Assembly (NCBI RefSeq): GCF_009733595.1
Contig: NZ_WOFH01000011.1
Coordinates: forward strand, 301,102-365,101
Direction of reading: 5' to 3'
From: Actinomadura litoris
GTDB taxonomy: Bacteria; Actinomycetota; Actinomycetes; Streptosporangiales; Streptosporangiaceae
DNA: 64,000 nt
Part shown: positions 38,830 through 47,232 of the stretch, piece after piece
How positions within the stretch are numbered: position 1 is the stretch's first letter
How the letters are laid out: each line of letters opens with the position of its first letter
The notes under the pieces: generated by a model
Database searches by the model: none
The model's input: the letters and a program-made list of their open reading frames with translations, nothing else
What the model was told of the DNA's origin: nothing
Translations under genes and position numbers: made by a program

Positions 38830-39909
38830 CTACTTGGCCTGCCGCAGCGCGGCGGCCACGTCCCGGAGGTCACCGGCGATGACGGGGCTGCCGTCGACGA
38901 ACAGCGAGTAGCCGTTCGGGTCGAAGACCAGCACGCCCCCGCCCGCGGGCCCCTGCCAGCCGGCGAAGCCGCCGACGGTCACCGGGCTACCGCCGGTGGC
39001 GGGGAGCGCGAGCGCCTTGCGCAGCTCAGTCTGCGGCATGCCCGCCGGGGTCTTCAGGGTTTCGACGGTGAGCCACTGCCCGGCCTTGCCCGTCCACTTC
39101 TGGGTGACGCCGCAGATCTTCTTGGCCTTCAGCGCCTTGGAGCCGGGGGTGGTGGAGGTGTAGGTGAGGCCCTTGGTCAGCATGACGGCCTTCTCCACCG
39201 GGCCGCCGACCTTCACCGCGGGCGGCAGCTTGGAGCAGTCGAGCCCCTTGGCGCCGGGCAGGGCGGGGACGGCCGGAACGCCGGGCTTGGCCGGGAGGGG
39301 CACGGCCGGCGCGTGCGGGGCGGTGCCCTTGGGCAGCGTCCGCTTGGCGTCCGGGAGGCAGGTGGGCGGCTTGCCCTTGCCGGGGAGAGTCGCCTTGCCG
39401 GGGAGGTGCTGCCCACCCGGGACGTTCACCTTCCCGCCGGGCACGGATGGCAGCTTCTTCTGTGTGTCACCGGGGGCGATGCCGTGCGTGCCGGGCTTCG
39501 GGAGGGAGCCGTCGGGCAGCTTCGCACCGGGCACCTTCGCGTCCGGGAGCTTCGCGTCCGGAAGCTTCGTGCCGCCGGGGACCTTCCCGTCGGGCAGCTT
39601 GGTGTCGGGGAGCTTGGGGTCGGGCAGCTTCGCGCCGCCGGGGACCCGCGCGTCCGGGAGCCCGGCGCCGGGCAGCTTCGCGCCCGGGACGTTCGGGACG
39701 CCGGGGGTGCCCGGCTTGGCCGGGAGGCACGTCGGGGCGGCGGGGGCGGGCGCGATCTTCTTCAGGTCGTGCGCCGCCGTGGTCCTGGAGCTCTCGGACT
39801 GGAGGCCCGCGTCCTGGTGCGAACCGGTCATCGCCCACGTCGCGCCGCCGCCCACCGAGATGGCGCCGACCGCGGACGCCGCGATCAGGGCGGCCTTCAG
39901 CGTGATCAT
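38830..39909 (-). CDS. Secreted protein with KLPD/KVPG pentapeptide repeats
   Basis: 359 residues from ATG 39909 (SD-like AGAGGGATACAGG). N-terminal signal sequence or anchor (ALIAASAVGAISVGGGATWAM). Residues ~60-230 are built from [K/A][L/V]P[D/G]x pentads rich in Pro, Lys, Gly and Asp. The C-terminal ~125 residues form a folded-looking domain with cysteines in LDCSKLPP and KKICGVTQ and the segment GFAGWQGPAGGGVLVFDPNGYSLFVDG. The family is unknown to me. The repeat region could span or bind cell wall. Adjacent to the sigma operon on the same strand. Confidence 0.8.
   Translation of the reverse strand: MITLKAALIAASAVGAISVGGGATWAMTGSHQDAGLQSESSRTTAAHDLKKIAPAPAAPTCLPAKPGTPGVPNVPGAKLPGAGLPDARVPGGAKLPDPKLPDTKLPDGKVPGGTKLPDAKLPDAKVPGAKLPDGSLPKPGTHGIAPGDTQKKLPSVPGGKVNVPGGQHLPGKATLPGKGKPPTCLPDAKRTLPKGTAPHAPAVPLPAKPGVPAVPALPGAKGLDCSKLPPAVKVGGPVEKAVMLTKGLTYTSTTPGSKALKAKKICGVTQKWTGKAGQWLTVETLKTPAGMPQTELRKALALPATGGSPVTVGGFAGWQGPAGGGVLVFDPNGYSLFVDGSPVIAGDLRDVAAALRQAK
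39500..39720 (-). repeat. Degenerate 15-bp tandem repeats coding for KLPDx pentads
   Basis: Units of the type GTCCGGGAGCTTCGC recur in phase with the reading frame, each specifying one pentapeptide. The periodicity and intact frame distinguish this from a CRISPR array; it is expansion within the gene. Confidence 0.75.
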
Positions 39910-40171
39910 CCTGTATCCCTCTCTGCCCGTCTGTCTCTTGCACCCCTCGTATACGCGCGACCCCGGAGCGGGGTTGCACGCGATTCCAAAGTTTTTTCGG
40001 GCATGTCCTGGGGACTGCGTCCACCCGTGCGACCGTCCCGGTCGCCGGGCCGGTCCGGGCCACTCCGCGCCGCCGCGCGCATGGCCGCCGCGTGTCATTG
40101 CGGATAGTCCGGTCAGGTGGTCCTGCCGGGGCGGACGCCGAGGAGGCGATGTGATCCGGCAACATACGTCC

Positions 40172-41269
40172 ATGGAGGCCCCTACCGTGTCACCCCACCC
40201 GGCCCGGCCGCGTTCCGCGCCGGACCGCCGCGAGGACGCCGCCGTCGCGTCCCGCCCCGCCCGCCCGGACGTGGCCCTGCTCCCCAAGGCGCATCTGCAC
40301 CTGCACTTCACCGGGTCCATGCGGCACTCCACGCTCGTGGAGCTGGCCGCCACGCATGGCGTGGTGCTTCCGGACGCGCTCGTGGAGGACTGGCCGCCGC
40401 GCCTGCGCGCCACCGACGAGCGCGGCTGGTTCCGGTTCCAGCGCCTGTACGACATCGCGCGGTCCGTGCTGCGGACGCCGGACGACCTGCGGCGGCTGCT
40501 GCGCGAGACCGCCGAGGACGAGGCGGCGGAGGGCTCGGGCTGGCTGGAGATCCAGGTGGACCCGAGCGGGTACGCGGCGCGCTTCGGCGGCCTGACCCCG
40601 ACCGTCGAGCTGGTGCTGGACGCGGCGCGCGGCGCGTCGGAGGCGACCGGCGTCGGCATCGGCGTGGTGATCGCGGCGAACCGGACGAAGCACCCGCTGG
40701 ACGCCAAGACGCTCGCGCGGCTCGCCGTCCGGTACGCGGGCCGGGGCGTGGTCGGGTTCGGGCTGTCCAACGACGAGCGGCGCGGCCGGGCCTACGACTT
40801 CGAGGGCGCGTTCCGGATCGCCAAGCGCGGCGGGCTGCTGTCGGCACCGCACGGCGGTGAGCTGCTCGGCCCGGCCAGCGTCCGGGAGTGCCTGGAGAAC
40901 CTGGACGCCGACCGGCTCGGCCACGGCGTCCGCGCGGTGGAGGACCCGAGGCTGCTGGAGCGGATCGTCGAACGCGGGGTGACCCTGGAGGTCTGCCCCG
41001 CGTCCAACGTGAGCCTCGGTGTGGCGGCGACGGCGGCGGACGTCCCGGTCCGCCGCCTGTACGAGGCGGGCGCGTCGATCGCGCTGGGCGCCGACGATCC
41101 GCTGCTGTTCGGCTCGCGGCTGGCCCGACAGTACGACCTCGTCCGCGGCGAGCACGGCTTCACCGACGCGGAACTGGCCGATCTGGCGCGTCAGTCGGTC
41201 CGCGCGTCGGCGGCCCCGGACGACGTCCGCGCCCGCCTGCTGTCCGGCATCACCGCCTGGCTTTCGTAG
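40172..41269 (+). CDS. Adenosine deaminase family protein
   Basis: Zinc-dependent purine deaminase fold. Metal pair H43/H45 in HLHLHFTG, the SAPHGGEL motif (for HAGE), LGHGVRA and GADDPLLFG (for TDDP) are all in order, so the enzyme should be active on adenosine or a related nucleoside. I use ATG 40172 (365 residues). GTG 40187 has a better-spaced GGAGG and would remove five residues; GTG 40151 also has an AGGAGG. The first ~30 residues are disordered. Its 3' end overlaps the convergent MFS gene by 20 bp. The long upstream frame is antisense to the repeat protein. Confidence 0.88.
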   Translation: MEAPTVSPHPARPRSAPDRREDAAVASRPARPDVALLPKAHLHLHFTGSMRHSTLVELAATHGVVLPDALVEDWPPRLRATDERGWFRFQRLYDIARSVLRTPDDLRRLLRETAEDEAAEGSGWLEIQVDPSGYAARFGGLTPTVELVLDAARGASEATGVGIGVVIAANRTKHPLDAKTLARLAVRYAGRGVVGFGLSNDERRGRAYDFEGAFRIAKRGGLLSAPHGGELLGPASVRECLENLDADRLGHGVRAVEDPRLLERIVERGVTLEVCPASNVSLGVAATAADVPVRRLYEAGASIALGADDPLLFGSRLARQYDLVRGEHGFTDAELADLARQSVRASAAPDDVRARLLSGITAWLS

Positions 41270-42668
41270 GCGCGGGCGCGGGGGCGGAGACCGCCTCGCC
41301 CTGGACGGGGAGGTGCGCGGGGATCGCGAGCGTGGCGAGCGCCGCGGCGGCGATCAGCCCGGCGGCGATCCACAGGGCGGGCAGCAGCCCGTCGGTGAAC
41401 GCCTGCGGGCTCGTGAAGCCGCCTCGCGCGGAGAAGACCGCGCCGAGCACGGCGATGCCGAACACCGTCCCGAGCTGCCGGGCGGCGTTGCTCACCCCGG
41501 ACGCGACGCCCGCCATCTCCGGCGGCGCGAAGCCGAGGGCGGAGCGGGCGGCGGGCGGGAAGAACAGGCCCATGCCGGTCCCGGCGAGGACGAACGCGGG
41601 CACCAGCGCGCCGTAGGTGACGTCCGGCGAGATGACAGACGCGAGCCAGGCGAGCCCTGCCGCCTGCGAGGCCAGCGCCAGCGTGAGGACGGCGCGGACG
41701 CCGAGCCGGGCGATGAGCGGCGCGGTGAGCGGCGCGACGAGGATCGGCATCGCGGTCCACGGCAGGGTCCTGATCCCGGTCTCCAGCGGGCTCATGTGGT
41801 TCACGCCCTGGAGGAACTGGACGAGCAGGAACGTCGCCCCGAACATCCCGGCCCCCATCGCCAGCATCACGGCGTTGACGACGGCGAACCCGCGGGCGCG
41901 GAACAGCCGCATCGGCAGCATCGGTTCGCGGGCGCGCAGCTCGTAGCCGACGAACGCGGCGAGCAGCACGGCGCCGAGGACGATCGAGCCGAGCACCTGG
42001 CCGCTCGTCCAGCCGTGCTCGTTGCCCCGGACCAGGCCGAGGACGACGCCGAGCAGGCCGCCGGTGACCAGCAGGGTGCCCGGCGCGTCCAGCCGGCGGG
42101 CGGCGCCGCGGCTCTCGGTGAGGAACCCGGGCGCGAGCGCGAGCAGCACCGCCCCGACGGGGACGTTGATCCAGAAGATCCACTGCCAGGCGGCGTACTC
42201 GGTGATCGCGCCGCCGAGCACGGGCCCGAGCGCCACGCCGAGCCCGCTCATCGTGCTCCAGGCGGCGATCGCGACGCCCCGGCGGGCCGGGGGGACGGCG
42301 GCGGCGAGCAGCGTCAGCGTGAGCGGCAGCACGACCGCCCCGCCCGCGCCCTGGACGGCGCGCGCGGCGATCAGCGTCCCGATGCCGGGGGCGAGCGCGG
42401 CCCCGGCGGAGGCGAGGGTGAAGACCGCGAGGCCGCCGATGAACAGGCGGCGGCGCCCGTAGCGGTCGGCGATGGCGGACGCGGGCAGGAGCAGGACGGC
42501 GAAGGTGAGGGTGTAGGCGTTGACCGTCCACTCCAGCCCTTCGAGGCCGGTGTCGAGGTCCACCCGGATCTCGGGCAGGGCGTTGGTGACGATCAGGTTG
42601 TCGAGGGCGACCATGAACAGCGCGATGCCGGTGATGACGAACGTCCGGATCGGATGCGGCTTCTGCAT
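41250..42668 (-). CDS. MFS drug/proton antiporter, DHA2 (EmrB/QacA) family
   Basis: 472 residues with about 14 transmembrane helices. Motif A after TM2 (ADRYGRRRLFIGGL) and the antiporter motif C region (GLGVALGPVLGGAI) mark it as a DHA2 multidrug exporter. The ATG at 42668 is directly preceded by an operator, so the message may be leaderless. A TetR gene lies 84 bp upstream on the same strand and shares its operator sequence. The substrate is unknown. Confidence 0.93.
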   Translation of the reverse strand: MQKPHPIRTFVITGIALFMVALDNLIVTNALPEIRVDLDTGLEGLEWTVNAYTLTFAVLLLPASAIADRYGRRRLFIGGLAVFTLASAGAALAPGIGTLIAARAVQGAGGAVVLPLTLTLLAAAVPPARRGVAIAAWSTMSGLGVALGPVLGGAITEYAAWQWIFWINVPVGAVLLALAPGFLTESRGAARRLDAPGTLLVTGGLLGVVLGLVRGNEHGWTSGQVLGSIVLGAVLLAAFVGYELRAREPMLPMRLFRARGFAVVNAVMLAMGAGMFGATFLLVQFLQGVNHMSPLETGIRTLPWTAMPILVAPLTAPLIARLGVRAVLTLALASQAAGLAWLASVISPDVTYGALVPAFVLAGTGMGLFFPPAARSALGFAPPEMAGVASGVSNAARQLGTVFGIAVLGAVFSARGGFTSPQAFTDGLLPALWIAAGLIAAAALATLAIPAHLPVQGEAVSAPAPAPTKARR

Positions 42669-42691
42669 TTAGTTATCACTCACTAACTTAG
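42669..42691. promoter_or_regulatory. TetR operator in front of the MFS gene
   Basis: Imperfect inverted repeat TTAGTTA-TCACTCAC-TAACTTA touching the MFS start codon. Read on the minus strand it shares AGTTAGTGAxTGA with the operator of the tetR gene. Confidence 0.65.
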
Positions 42692-42752
42692 CCGGGCAAA
42701 AAAACGCGCGCCCTGGGCGGTGCCCACGCGCACGCGAGAGGGACGGATGCGG

Positions 42753-43367
42753 TCAGGGCTCCCCGGGCCTCCTCGGTTCGGCCTGCCCGATCGGCCAGTC
42801 GGCGAGGTGCTCGACGCCCCGCAGCCGCTCCGACCAGTCGCGCACCGAGCCGGCGAACGCCTCACCGGAGGTGTAGGGGACGTCGAACAGGGTGAGCACG
42901 TTCGCCAGCAGGCCGACGGCGACGAACCGCAGCACCTCCTCCGGTTCCCCGCCGGACAGCTCGGTGATCAGCCGCCACAGCCGCGCCCACCGGACGTGGC
43001 CGAGCCTGCTGACCTCCTCGTCGTGGACGGCGGCCGCGTAGAGCTTGAGCTGGAACCGCAGCAGCACGGGCCGCTCGCTGAGCGTCCAGCGGTAGGCGGT
43101 GGACATCGCCCGCAGCGCCTCCACGCCGTAGAGCCCTCCGGCGGCGTCCCGCATCATGGCCTCGATGTCGTCGAAGCAGCGTTCGGCGGCGGCGAGGAAC
43201 AGGGCCCGCTTGGTCGGGAACAACCGGAACAGGTACGGCTGGGACACCCCGACCCGCTCGGCGATCACCGCGGTGGACGTGCCGTTGTAGCCGGTCTGGC
43301 CGAACTCGACCAGCGCGGCCTCGATCGCCATCTCCCGGCGCTCCTCGGCGCTCATCCGCGGACCCAT
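42753..43367 (-). CDS. TetR family transcriptional regulator
   Basis: 204 residues from ATG 43367 (ATG 43355 is an alternative). N-terminal HTH is clear: EERREMAIEAALVEFGQTGYNGTSTAVIAERVGVSQPYLFRLFPTKRALF is the usual TetR pattern. The C-terminal ligand domain is rich in aromatic residues. The frame reaches a TTG at 43388, but that lies in the operator, so it is rejected. Likely represses itself and the MFS exporter through the two matching operators. Confidence 0.9.
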   Translation of the reverse strand: MGPRMSAEERREMAIEAALVEFGQTGYNGTSTAVIAERVGVSQPYLFRLFPTKRALFLAAAERCFDDIEAMMRDAAGGLYGVEALRAMSTAYRWTLSERPVLLRFQLKLYAAAVHDEEVSRLGHVRWARLWRLITELSGGEPEEVLRFVAVGLLANVLTLFDVPYTSGEAFAGSVRDWSERLRGVEHLADWPIGQAEPRRPGEP

Positions 43368-43374
43368 GCGACGT

Positions 43375-43398
43375 AAGTTAGTACTCAATCACTAACTT
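43375..43398. promoter_or_regulatory. TetR operator in front of tetR
   Basis: Perfect inverted repeat AAGTTAGT-N8-ACTAACTT, seven bases upstream of the tetR ATG. Matches the MFS operator. Confidence 0.75.
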
Positions 43399-43407
43399 GG
43401 TCAACGG

Positions 43408-43989
43408 CTACGCGGTGATGCCCTCGACCAGCAGCAGCACGCCGAAGATCGCGAACCCGGCCGCCGCGCCGTACTTGATGACCCGCTCGGGCAGCCGCCT
43501 GCCCAGCATCTGCCCGACGATGATCGCGAGCCCGTCGGCGGCGACCATGCCGATCGTCGAGCCCGCCCAGACGCCGGTCAGCGCGAGCAGGCCGCCGTGG
43601 TCGGCGGCGAGCGTCACGGTCGCGAGCATCGTCTTGTCGCCGAGTTCGGCCAGGAAGAACGCCACGCCGACGGCCAGGATCGCCGAACCCGTCGCGTGCT
43701 TGGCCTTGTCGCGCTCCTCGTCGTCGAGTTCGTCGCCGCGCAGCGTCCACAGCGCGAACCCGATGAAGGCGAGCCCGGCGAGGATCGAGATCGGCCCGGT
43801 GGGGAGTGCCGCGCCGAGCGCCGCGCCCAGGGCGACGCTCGCCAGGTGGACGAGCGCCGTCGCCGCCGTGATCCCTACCAGGACGGGCAGCGCGCGGAAG
43901 CGGGTGGCGAAGGTCATGGCCATGAGCTGGCTCTTGTCGCCGAGTTCGGCGACGAAGATCACGGCCAGGCTGATGATGAAGGCGTACAC
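43408..43989 (-). CDS. UPF0016/TMEM165-GDT1 family Mn2+ exporter
   Basis: 193-residue membrane protein with six predicted helices in two homologous halves. Each half begins with the family signature ELGDK (residues 15-19 and 114-118), whose acidic residues line the cation path. Bacterial members export Mn2+. GTG 43989 with GAGAGGG upstream sets the start; the longer frame is the riboswitch leader. Control by a yybP-ykoY riboswitch immediately upstream strongly supports the manganese role. Confidence 0.92.
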   Translation of the reverse strand: MYAFIISLAVIFVAELGDKSQLMAMTFATRFRALPVLVGITAATALVHLASVALGAALGAALPTGPISILAGLAFIGFALWTLRGDELDDEERDKAKHATGSAILAVGVAFFLAELGDKTMLATVTLAADHGGLLALTGVWAGSTIGMVAADGLAIIVGQMLGRRLPERVIKYGAAAGFAIFGVLLLVEGITA

Positions 43990-44068
43990 GGATCCCTCTC
44001 GCTCGGATGCCGGGCGGAGGGCGGGAGCTTTCACGGGCACACGACCTCGGCCCGGCATGACTGCCGGA

Positions 44069-44187
44069 CCGAAGGTCTCGTCCGCCTCGGCGGCCGGGCG
44101 CGGCGCGCGCGGCCCGAGGCCCGCGTGACCGGGCACCGCGGGTGGCGCCAGTATGTCGATCACGCGATTGGGACTACTCCCCCTCGA
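44069..44187 (-). ncRNA. yybP-ykoY manganese riboswitch
   Basis: On the minus strand the hallmark loop GAGGGGGAGTAGTCCC at the 5' end and ACGAGACCTTC at the 3' end frame a GC-rich four-way-junction region. These correspond to the GGGGAGUAG and GAGACC loops whose docking creates the Mn2+ site. A hairpin GTCCGGCAGTCATGCCGGGCC follows before the start codon as candidate expression platform. The downstream gene is the family's standard target. Confidence 0.85.
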
Positions 44188-44260
44188 CGCCGCTCACCTT
44201 ACCAAGCGGTCTCAGAGGAACACGCCCGCGCGGAGGGACCCCGGCTCAGAGGGGCCCGGC

Positions 44261-45328
44261 TCAGAGGGTAACGCCGACGAGGACGGGCTCGTTGACCAGC
44301 TCCACCCCGAACGCGGCGCGCACGCCCTCGCGGACCTCGCGGGCCAGCGCGAGCAGGTCGCGCGTCCCGCCGTCGCCCGGGTTGGTGAGCGCGAGCGTGT
44401 GCTTGGTGGAGATCCGCGCCGGGCCGAGCGCGTGGCCCTTGGTGAAGCCCGCGCGGTCGATCAGCCAGGCGGCGGACGTCTTGACCCTGCCGCCGGCCTC
44501 GGGGTAGCGGGGGAACTCCGCGTCCGGGCCGAGCCGTTCGGCGACCCGGCGCTCCAGGTCGGCGAGCTGGACCGCGTCGAGCACGGGGTTGGTGAAGAAC
44601 GATCCGGCGCTGCGGGTGTCGGGGTCGGCCGCGTCCAGGACCATGCCCTTGCCGCGCCGCAGTTCGAGGACGGCGTCGCGCGCCTCCTTCAGCGTCACCC
44701 GCTCCCCCGGCCGCACGCCGAGGCGCCTGGCCAGCTCGGCGTAGGCCACGGGCTGCGACTCCTCGGCCTCGCGCAGCGCGTACGTCACGTCCAGGACGAC
44801 GTAGCGGTCATCGCCCTTGAACACGCTGTGCCGGTAGGTGAAGCGGCACGCGTCGCGGTCGAGGGCCACGATCGCGCCGGACCGCCGGTCGTAGGCGCGG
44901 ACCTCCACGATCGTCTCGCCGACGTCCTGCCCGTAGGCGCCGACGTTTTGGATGGGGGTCGCGCCGACGCGTCCGGGGATGCCCGACAGGCACTCGACCC
45001 CGGCGAGGCCGTCGGCCACGCAGCGGGCGACGAACGGGTCCCAGTCCTCCCCGGCCTGGACGCGGACGAGGACCGTGTCGCCCTCGCCCGGCCGGCAGTC
45101 GGTGCCGCGCGTCCCGACGCGGACGACCGTCCCGGGGAAGCCGTCGTCGGACACCACCAGGTTGCTGCCGCCGCCGAGCACGAGCACGTCCTGGCCCGCC
45201 TCGTCGGCCTCGCGGACGGCGGCGACGAGCTCCGCCTCCGTCGTCGCCTCGACGAAGCGGCGCGCGGGGCCGCCCAGCCGCAGCGTGGTGTACCCGGCCA
45301 GGTTCACCTCTTCAGCGAACACCGCCAC
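44261..45328 (-). CDS. murB: UDP-N-acetylenolpyruvoylglucosamine reductase
   Basis: FAD enzyme that makes UDP-MurNAc in peptidoglycan synthesis. 355 residues: TTLRLGGPARRFVEA and VLGGGSNLVVSDDGFPGTVV form the FAD site, GIPGRVGATPIQNVGAYGQ the pyrophosphate loop, SAGSFFTNP carries the catalytic Ser, and VNEPVLVG the C-terminal Glu. Last of the rpmG-hadA-hadB-murB series on the minus strand, 46 bp after hadB. Confidence 0.97.
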   Translation of the reverse strand: MAVFAEEVNLAGYTTLRLGGPARRFVEATTEAELVAAVREADEAGQDVLVLGGGSNLVVSDDGFPGTVVRVGTRGTDCRPGEGDTVLVRVQAGEDWDPFVARCVADGLAGVECLSGIPGRVGATPIQNVGAYGQDVGETIVEVRAYDRRSGAIVALDRDACRFTYRHSVFKGDDRYVVLDVTYALREAEESQPVAYAELARRLGVRPGERVTLKEARDAVLELRRGKGMVLDAADPDTRSAGSFFTNPVLDAVQLADLERRVAERLGPDAEFPRYPEAGGRVKTSAAWLIDRAGFTKGHALGPARISTKHTLALTNPGDGGTRDLLALAREVREGVRAAFGVELVNEPVLVGVTL

Positions 45329-45374
45329 GTCGTCTTCCCCTCCCGTACGTCCCGGCCGCGCCTCGGGCGCTCGT

Positions 45375-45800
45375 TCAGGCGAGCCGGACGGTGGCCTTCG
45401 CGCGCGTGAGGACCTTCTGGCCTTCCGACCGCGCGGTGAGCGCCACGACGACGGTGTTGTCGTCGAGCTTCCTCTCGACCTTGCCGCTGATCTCCAGCGT
45501 CGCGCCGCCCTCGTCGGGCACCACGACCGGCGAGGAGAACCGTACCCCGTAGTCGAGGACGGCGCCCGGGTCGCCCGCCCAGTCGGAGACGAACCGTCCG
45601 CCCTGGGCCATCGTGTACATGCCGTGCGCGATGACGTCCGGCAGCCCGACCGACCTCGCCGTGCTCTCGCGCCAGTGGATCGGGTTGAAGTCGCCGGACG
45701 CGCCCGCGTACATGACGAGGTTCGCCCGGTCGACCGCGAACGTCCGCGCGGGGATCTCGGTGCCGACCTCGACGTCGTCGTACTTCACGGTGGCGGTCAT
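45375..45800 (-). CDS. hadB: MaoC-like (3R)-hydroxyacyl-ACP dehydratase, HadB type
   Basis: Catalytic hot-dog subunit of the type-II fatty-acid dehydratase; 141 residues with D37 and H42 in the hydratase motif GDFNPIHW and downstream GLPDVIAHGMYTMAQGGRF. Works as heterodimer with HadA. The ATG overlaps the hadA stop. Outside mycobacteria the long-chain mycolate role does not apply; a general FAS-II or acyl dehydratase role is likelier. Confidence 0.92.
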   Translation of the reverse strand: MTATVKYDDVEVGTEIPARTFAVDRANLVMYAGASGDFNPIHWRESTARSVGLPDVIAHGMYTMAQGGRFVSDWAGDPGAVLDYGVRFSSPVVVPDEGGATLEISGKVERKLDDNTVVVALTARSEGQKVLTRAKATVRLA

Positions 45801-46237
45801 CAGGCCCCCCGTTCCACGAGCGTGTTGTGGCAGGTGCAGACCGGCTCGCCCTCGACGGTCGCGATCTCGGTCCGCACGGTCATGCTCTCGTGGCTGCCGA
45901 CCGACTTGATCTCGGTGATGGTGGACGTGCAGGTGACGACGTCCCCGGCACGCAGCGGCCGGACGTAGGCGAAGCTCTGCCCGCTGTGCACGACCATCGC
46001 GAAGTTCAGGCCGAGCTCGGGGTCGGCGAGCCCGGGGGTGTAGAGCGACATCACGATCGGGAAGGTCGGCGGCGCGATGACGTCGGGGTATCCGGCCGCC
46101 TTGGCCGCCTCCCGGTCGCGGAAGACCGGGTTCGGGTCGCCGATCGCGTCCGCGAACTCACTGATCTTCACCCTGCCGACCTCGTACGGCTCACCGGGCG
46201 GAAAAACCCGCCCGACGAAGTCGCGGTTCAGTGCCAT
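45800..46237 (-). CDS. hadA: MaoC-like dehydratase partner subunit, HadA type (UPF0336)
   Basis: 145-residue hot-dog protein, MALNRDFVGRVFPPGEPYEVGR, with GDPNPVFRD in place of the catalytic D-x4-H, so it is the substrate-binding, non-catalytic partner of HadB. Its place directly after rpmG is conserved in actinobacteria. Confidence 0.92.
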   Translation of the reverse strand: MALNRDFVGRVFPPGEPYEVGRVKISEFADAIGDPNPVFRDREAAKAAGYPDVIAPPTFPIVMSLYTPGLADPELGLNFAMVVHSGQSFAYVRPLRAGDVVTCTSTITEIKSVGSHESMTVRTEIATVEGEPVCTCHNTLVERGA

Positions 46238-46339
46238 GCGGTCCGTCCCTCCGGTCGTTCCACGCCTCGCGCCTCCCCTGCCGCCGCGCCGCCCCGTCCG
46301 CCCGCGCGTTCCCGGACGGGACCGTAACAGAACAACGCT

Positions 46340-46378
46340 CAGCCCGCCCTCGCGGGTCGTCTCGGCGAGGACGGGCTG
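46340..46378 (-). terminator. Hairpin between rpmG and hadA
   Basis: CAGCCCGCCCTCGC / GCGAGGACGGGCTG, 13 of 14 bp paired, about 130 bp after rpmG. It suggests hadA may have its own promoter between 46340 and 46237. Confidence 0.6.
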
Positions 46379-46506
46379 ATCACGTCAGGGCAAGCTTGCG
46401 AAGAAGCCACCCCACTGCGGGCCTGGGGCCTGCTTGGTCAGCAGGACTCCCCGTGTGGACGGTACGGCCTGCCCTGCGGGGCAGTATTTCGCCGTCCTGG
46501 CCTCGG

Positions 46507-46671
46507 CTAGCGGGTTTCCCGGTGCGGACGGTGGGTCCGGCAGTTGGGGCAGTACTTCTTGATCTCAAGGCGGTCCGGGTCGTTGCGCCGGTTCTTCCGC
46601 GTGATGTAGTTGCGGTGCTTGCACTCCTGGCAGGCCAGCGTGATCTTCGGCCGGACGTCGGTGGCAGCCAC
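46507..46671 (-). CDS. rpmG: 50S ribosomal protein L33
   Basis: 54 residues from GTG 46671 (GAAAGG upstream) to TAG 46507: begins MAATDVRPKITLACQECKHRN, ends THRPHRETR. Both zinc-ribbon pairs are present (CQEC and CPNC), the zinc-replete C+ form. Confidence 0.95.
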   Translation of the reverse strand: MAATDVRPKITLACQECKHRNYITRKNRRNDPDRLEIKKYCPNCRTHRPHRETR

Positions 46672-46788
46672 GATGGAGTGCCTTTCTGGGCTAGGGACAT
46701 GGACTACGTACCTCGGCCGCCCCTGCGGGCGGCCGGCGATTCGAACCCAGCCTGCTCACCCCCGGGTGGAGGTGAGAGACATGGGTAG

Positions 46789-46862
46789 TAGCGAGGGCCG
46801 GACTTGAACCGGCGACACAGCGATTATGAGCCGCTTGCTCTGCCTGACTGAGCTACCCCGCC
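46789..46862 (-). tRNA. tRNA-Met (CAT), elongator type
   Basis: 74 nt; 5' GGCGGGGTAGCTCAG, anticodon loop CTCATAA (CAT), T-stem CCGGTTCAAGTCCGG, acceptor closed with two G-U pairs, discriminator A, no encoded CCA. The 5' sequence differs from initiator tRNA. Position before rpmG fits elongator metT; a tRNA-Ile2 cannot be fully excluded. Confidence 0.92.
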
Positions 46863-47086
46863 GCGATGGTCGGTGTGGACCGGATTGCAAGGATACCGGA
46901 TGCCCACCGAGCCCTGGAAACGAGAAAACCCCGCGCCATGATCGGGGAATCGTTCCGCGGGCTCCCGGGAGCGTCGCCCAGGCTACCGGCAGTGGCCGAT
47001 GACCTGCGAAACGTCCTACTGGAACCGGTGGGACGGTACCACAGGGCCCCGTATGGAGCGAATCAGGCACCCGGTGCCCGTGATCG

Positions 47087-47108
47087 CCGGGGCCCGCGCG
47101 GGCCCCGG
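47087..47108. repeat. Perfect 22-bp GC palindrome
   Basis: CCGGGGCCCGC followed by its exact complement, between tRNA-Thr and tRNA-Met. As RNA it would fold tightly; perhaps a processing or termination signal. Confidence 0.55.
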
Positions 47109-47117
47109 AACGACGAA

Positions 47118-47149
47118 GGCCGCCGTCCGCTGGTTCCGGATGGCGGCCG
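47118..47149 (-). terminator. Hairpin downstream of tRNA-Thr
   Basis: GGCCGCCGTCCG / CCGGATGGCGGCC, 12 bp with one G-U pair, followed on the minus strand by a T-enriched stretch (CCTTCGTCGTTCC). Confidence 0.6.
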
Positions 47150-47159
47150 AGGTGCCGTG

Positions 47160-47232
47160 AGCCCCTTTACGGAATCGAACCGTAGACCTTCTCCTTACCA
47201 TGGAGACGCTCTGCCGACTGAGCTAAAGGGGC
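47160..47232 (-). tRNA. tRNA-Thr (GGT)
   Basis: 73 nt; acceptor GCCCCTT / AAGGGGC, anticodon stem TCTCC / GGAGA with loop ATGGTAA (anticodon GGT), T-arm TACGG-TTCGATT-CCGTA, discriminator T, no CCA. First in the conserved thrT-metT-rpmG series. Confidence 0.94.

Noticed and set aside
39500..39720. CRISPR-like regular repeats
   Set aside because: Unit length is 15 bp in phase with codons, no spacers, and the repeats encode pentapeptides.
39164..41269. 701-codon frame as a long secreted deaminase
   Set aside because: The first ~335 codons are antisense to the KLPD-repeat gene; only the part from about 40151-40187 is deaminase.
43368..43388. TTG start for the TetR regulator
   Set aside because: The TTG lies within the perfect operator palindrome and has no ribosome-binding site.
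46756..47070. 104-codon minus-strand frame
   Set aside because: Translates through tRNA-Met; the SSVRQSKRLI-type peptide is a well-known tRNA artefact.
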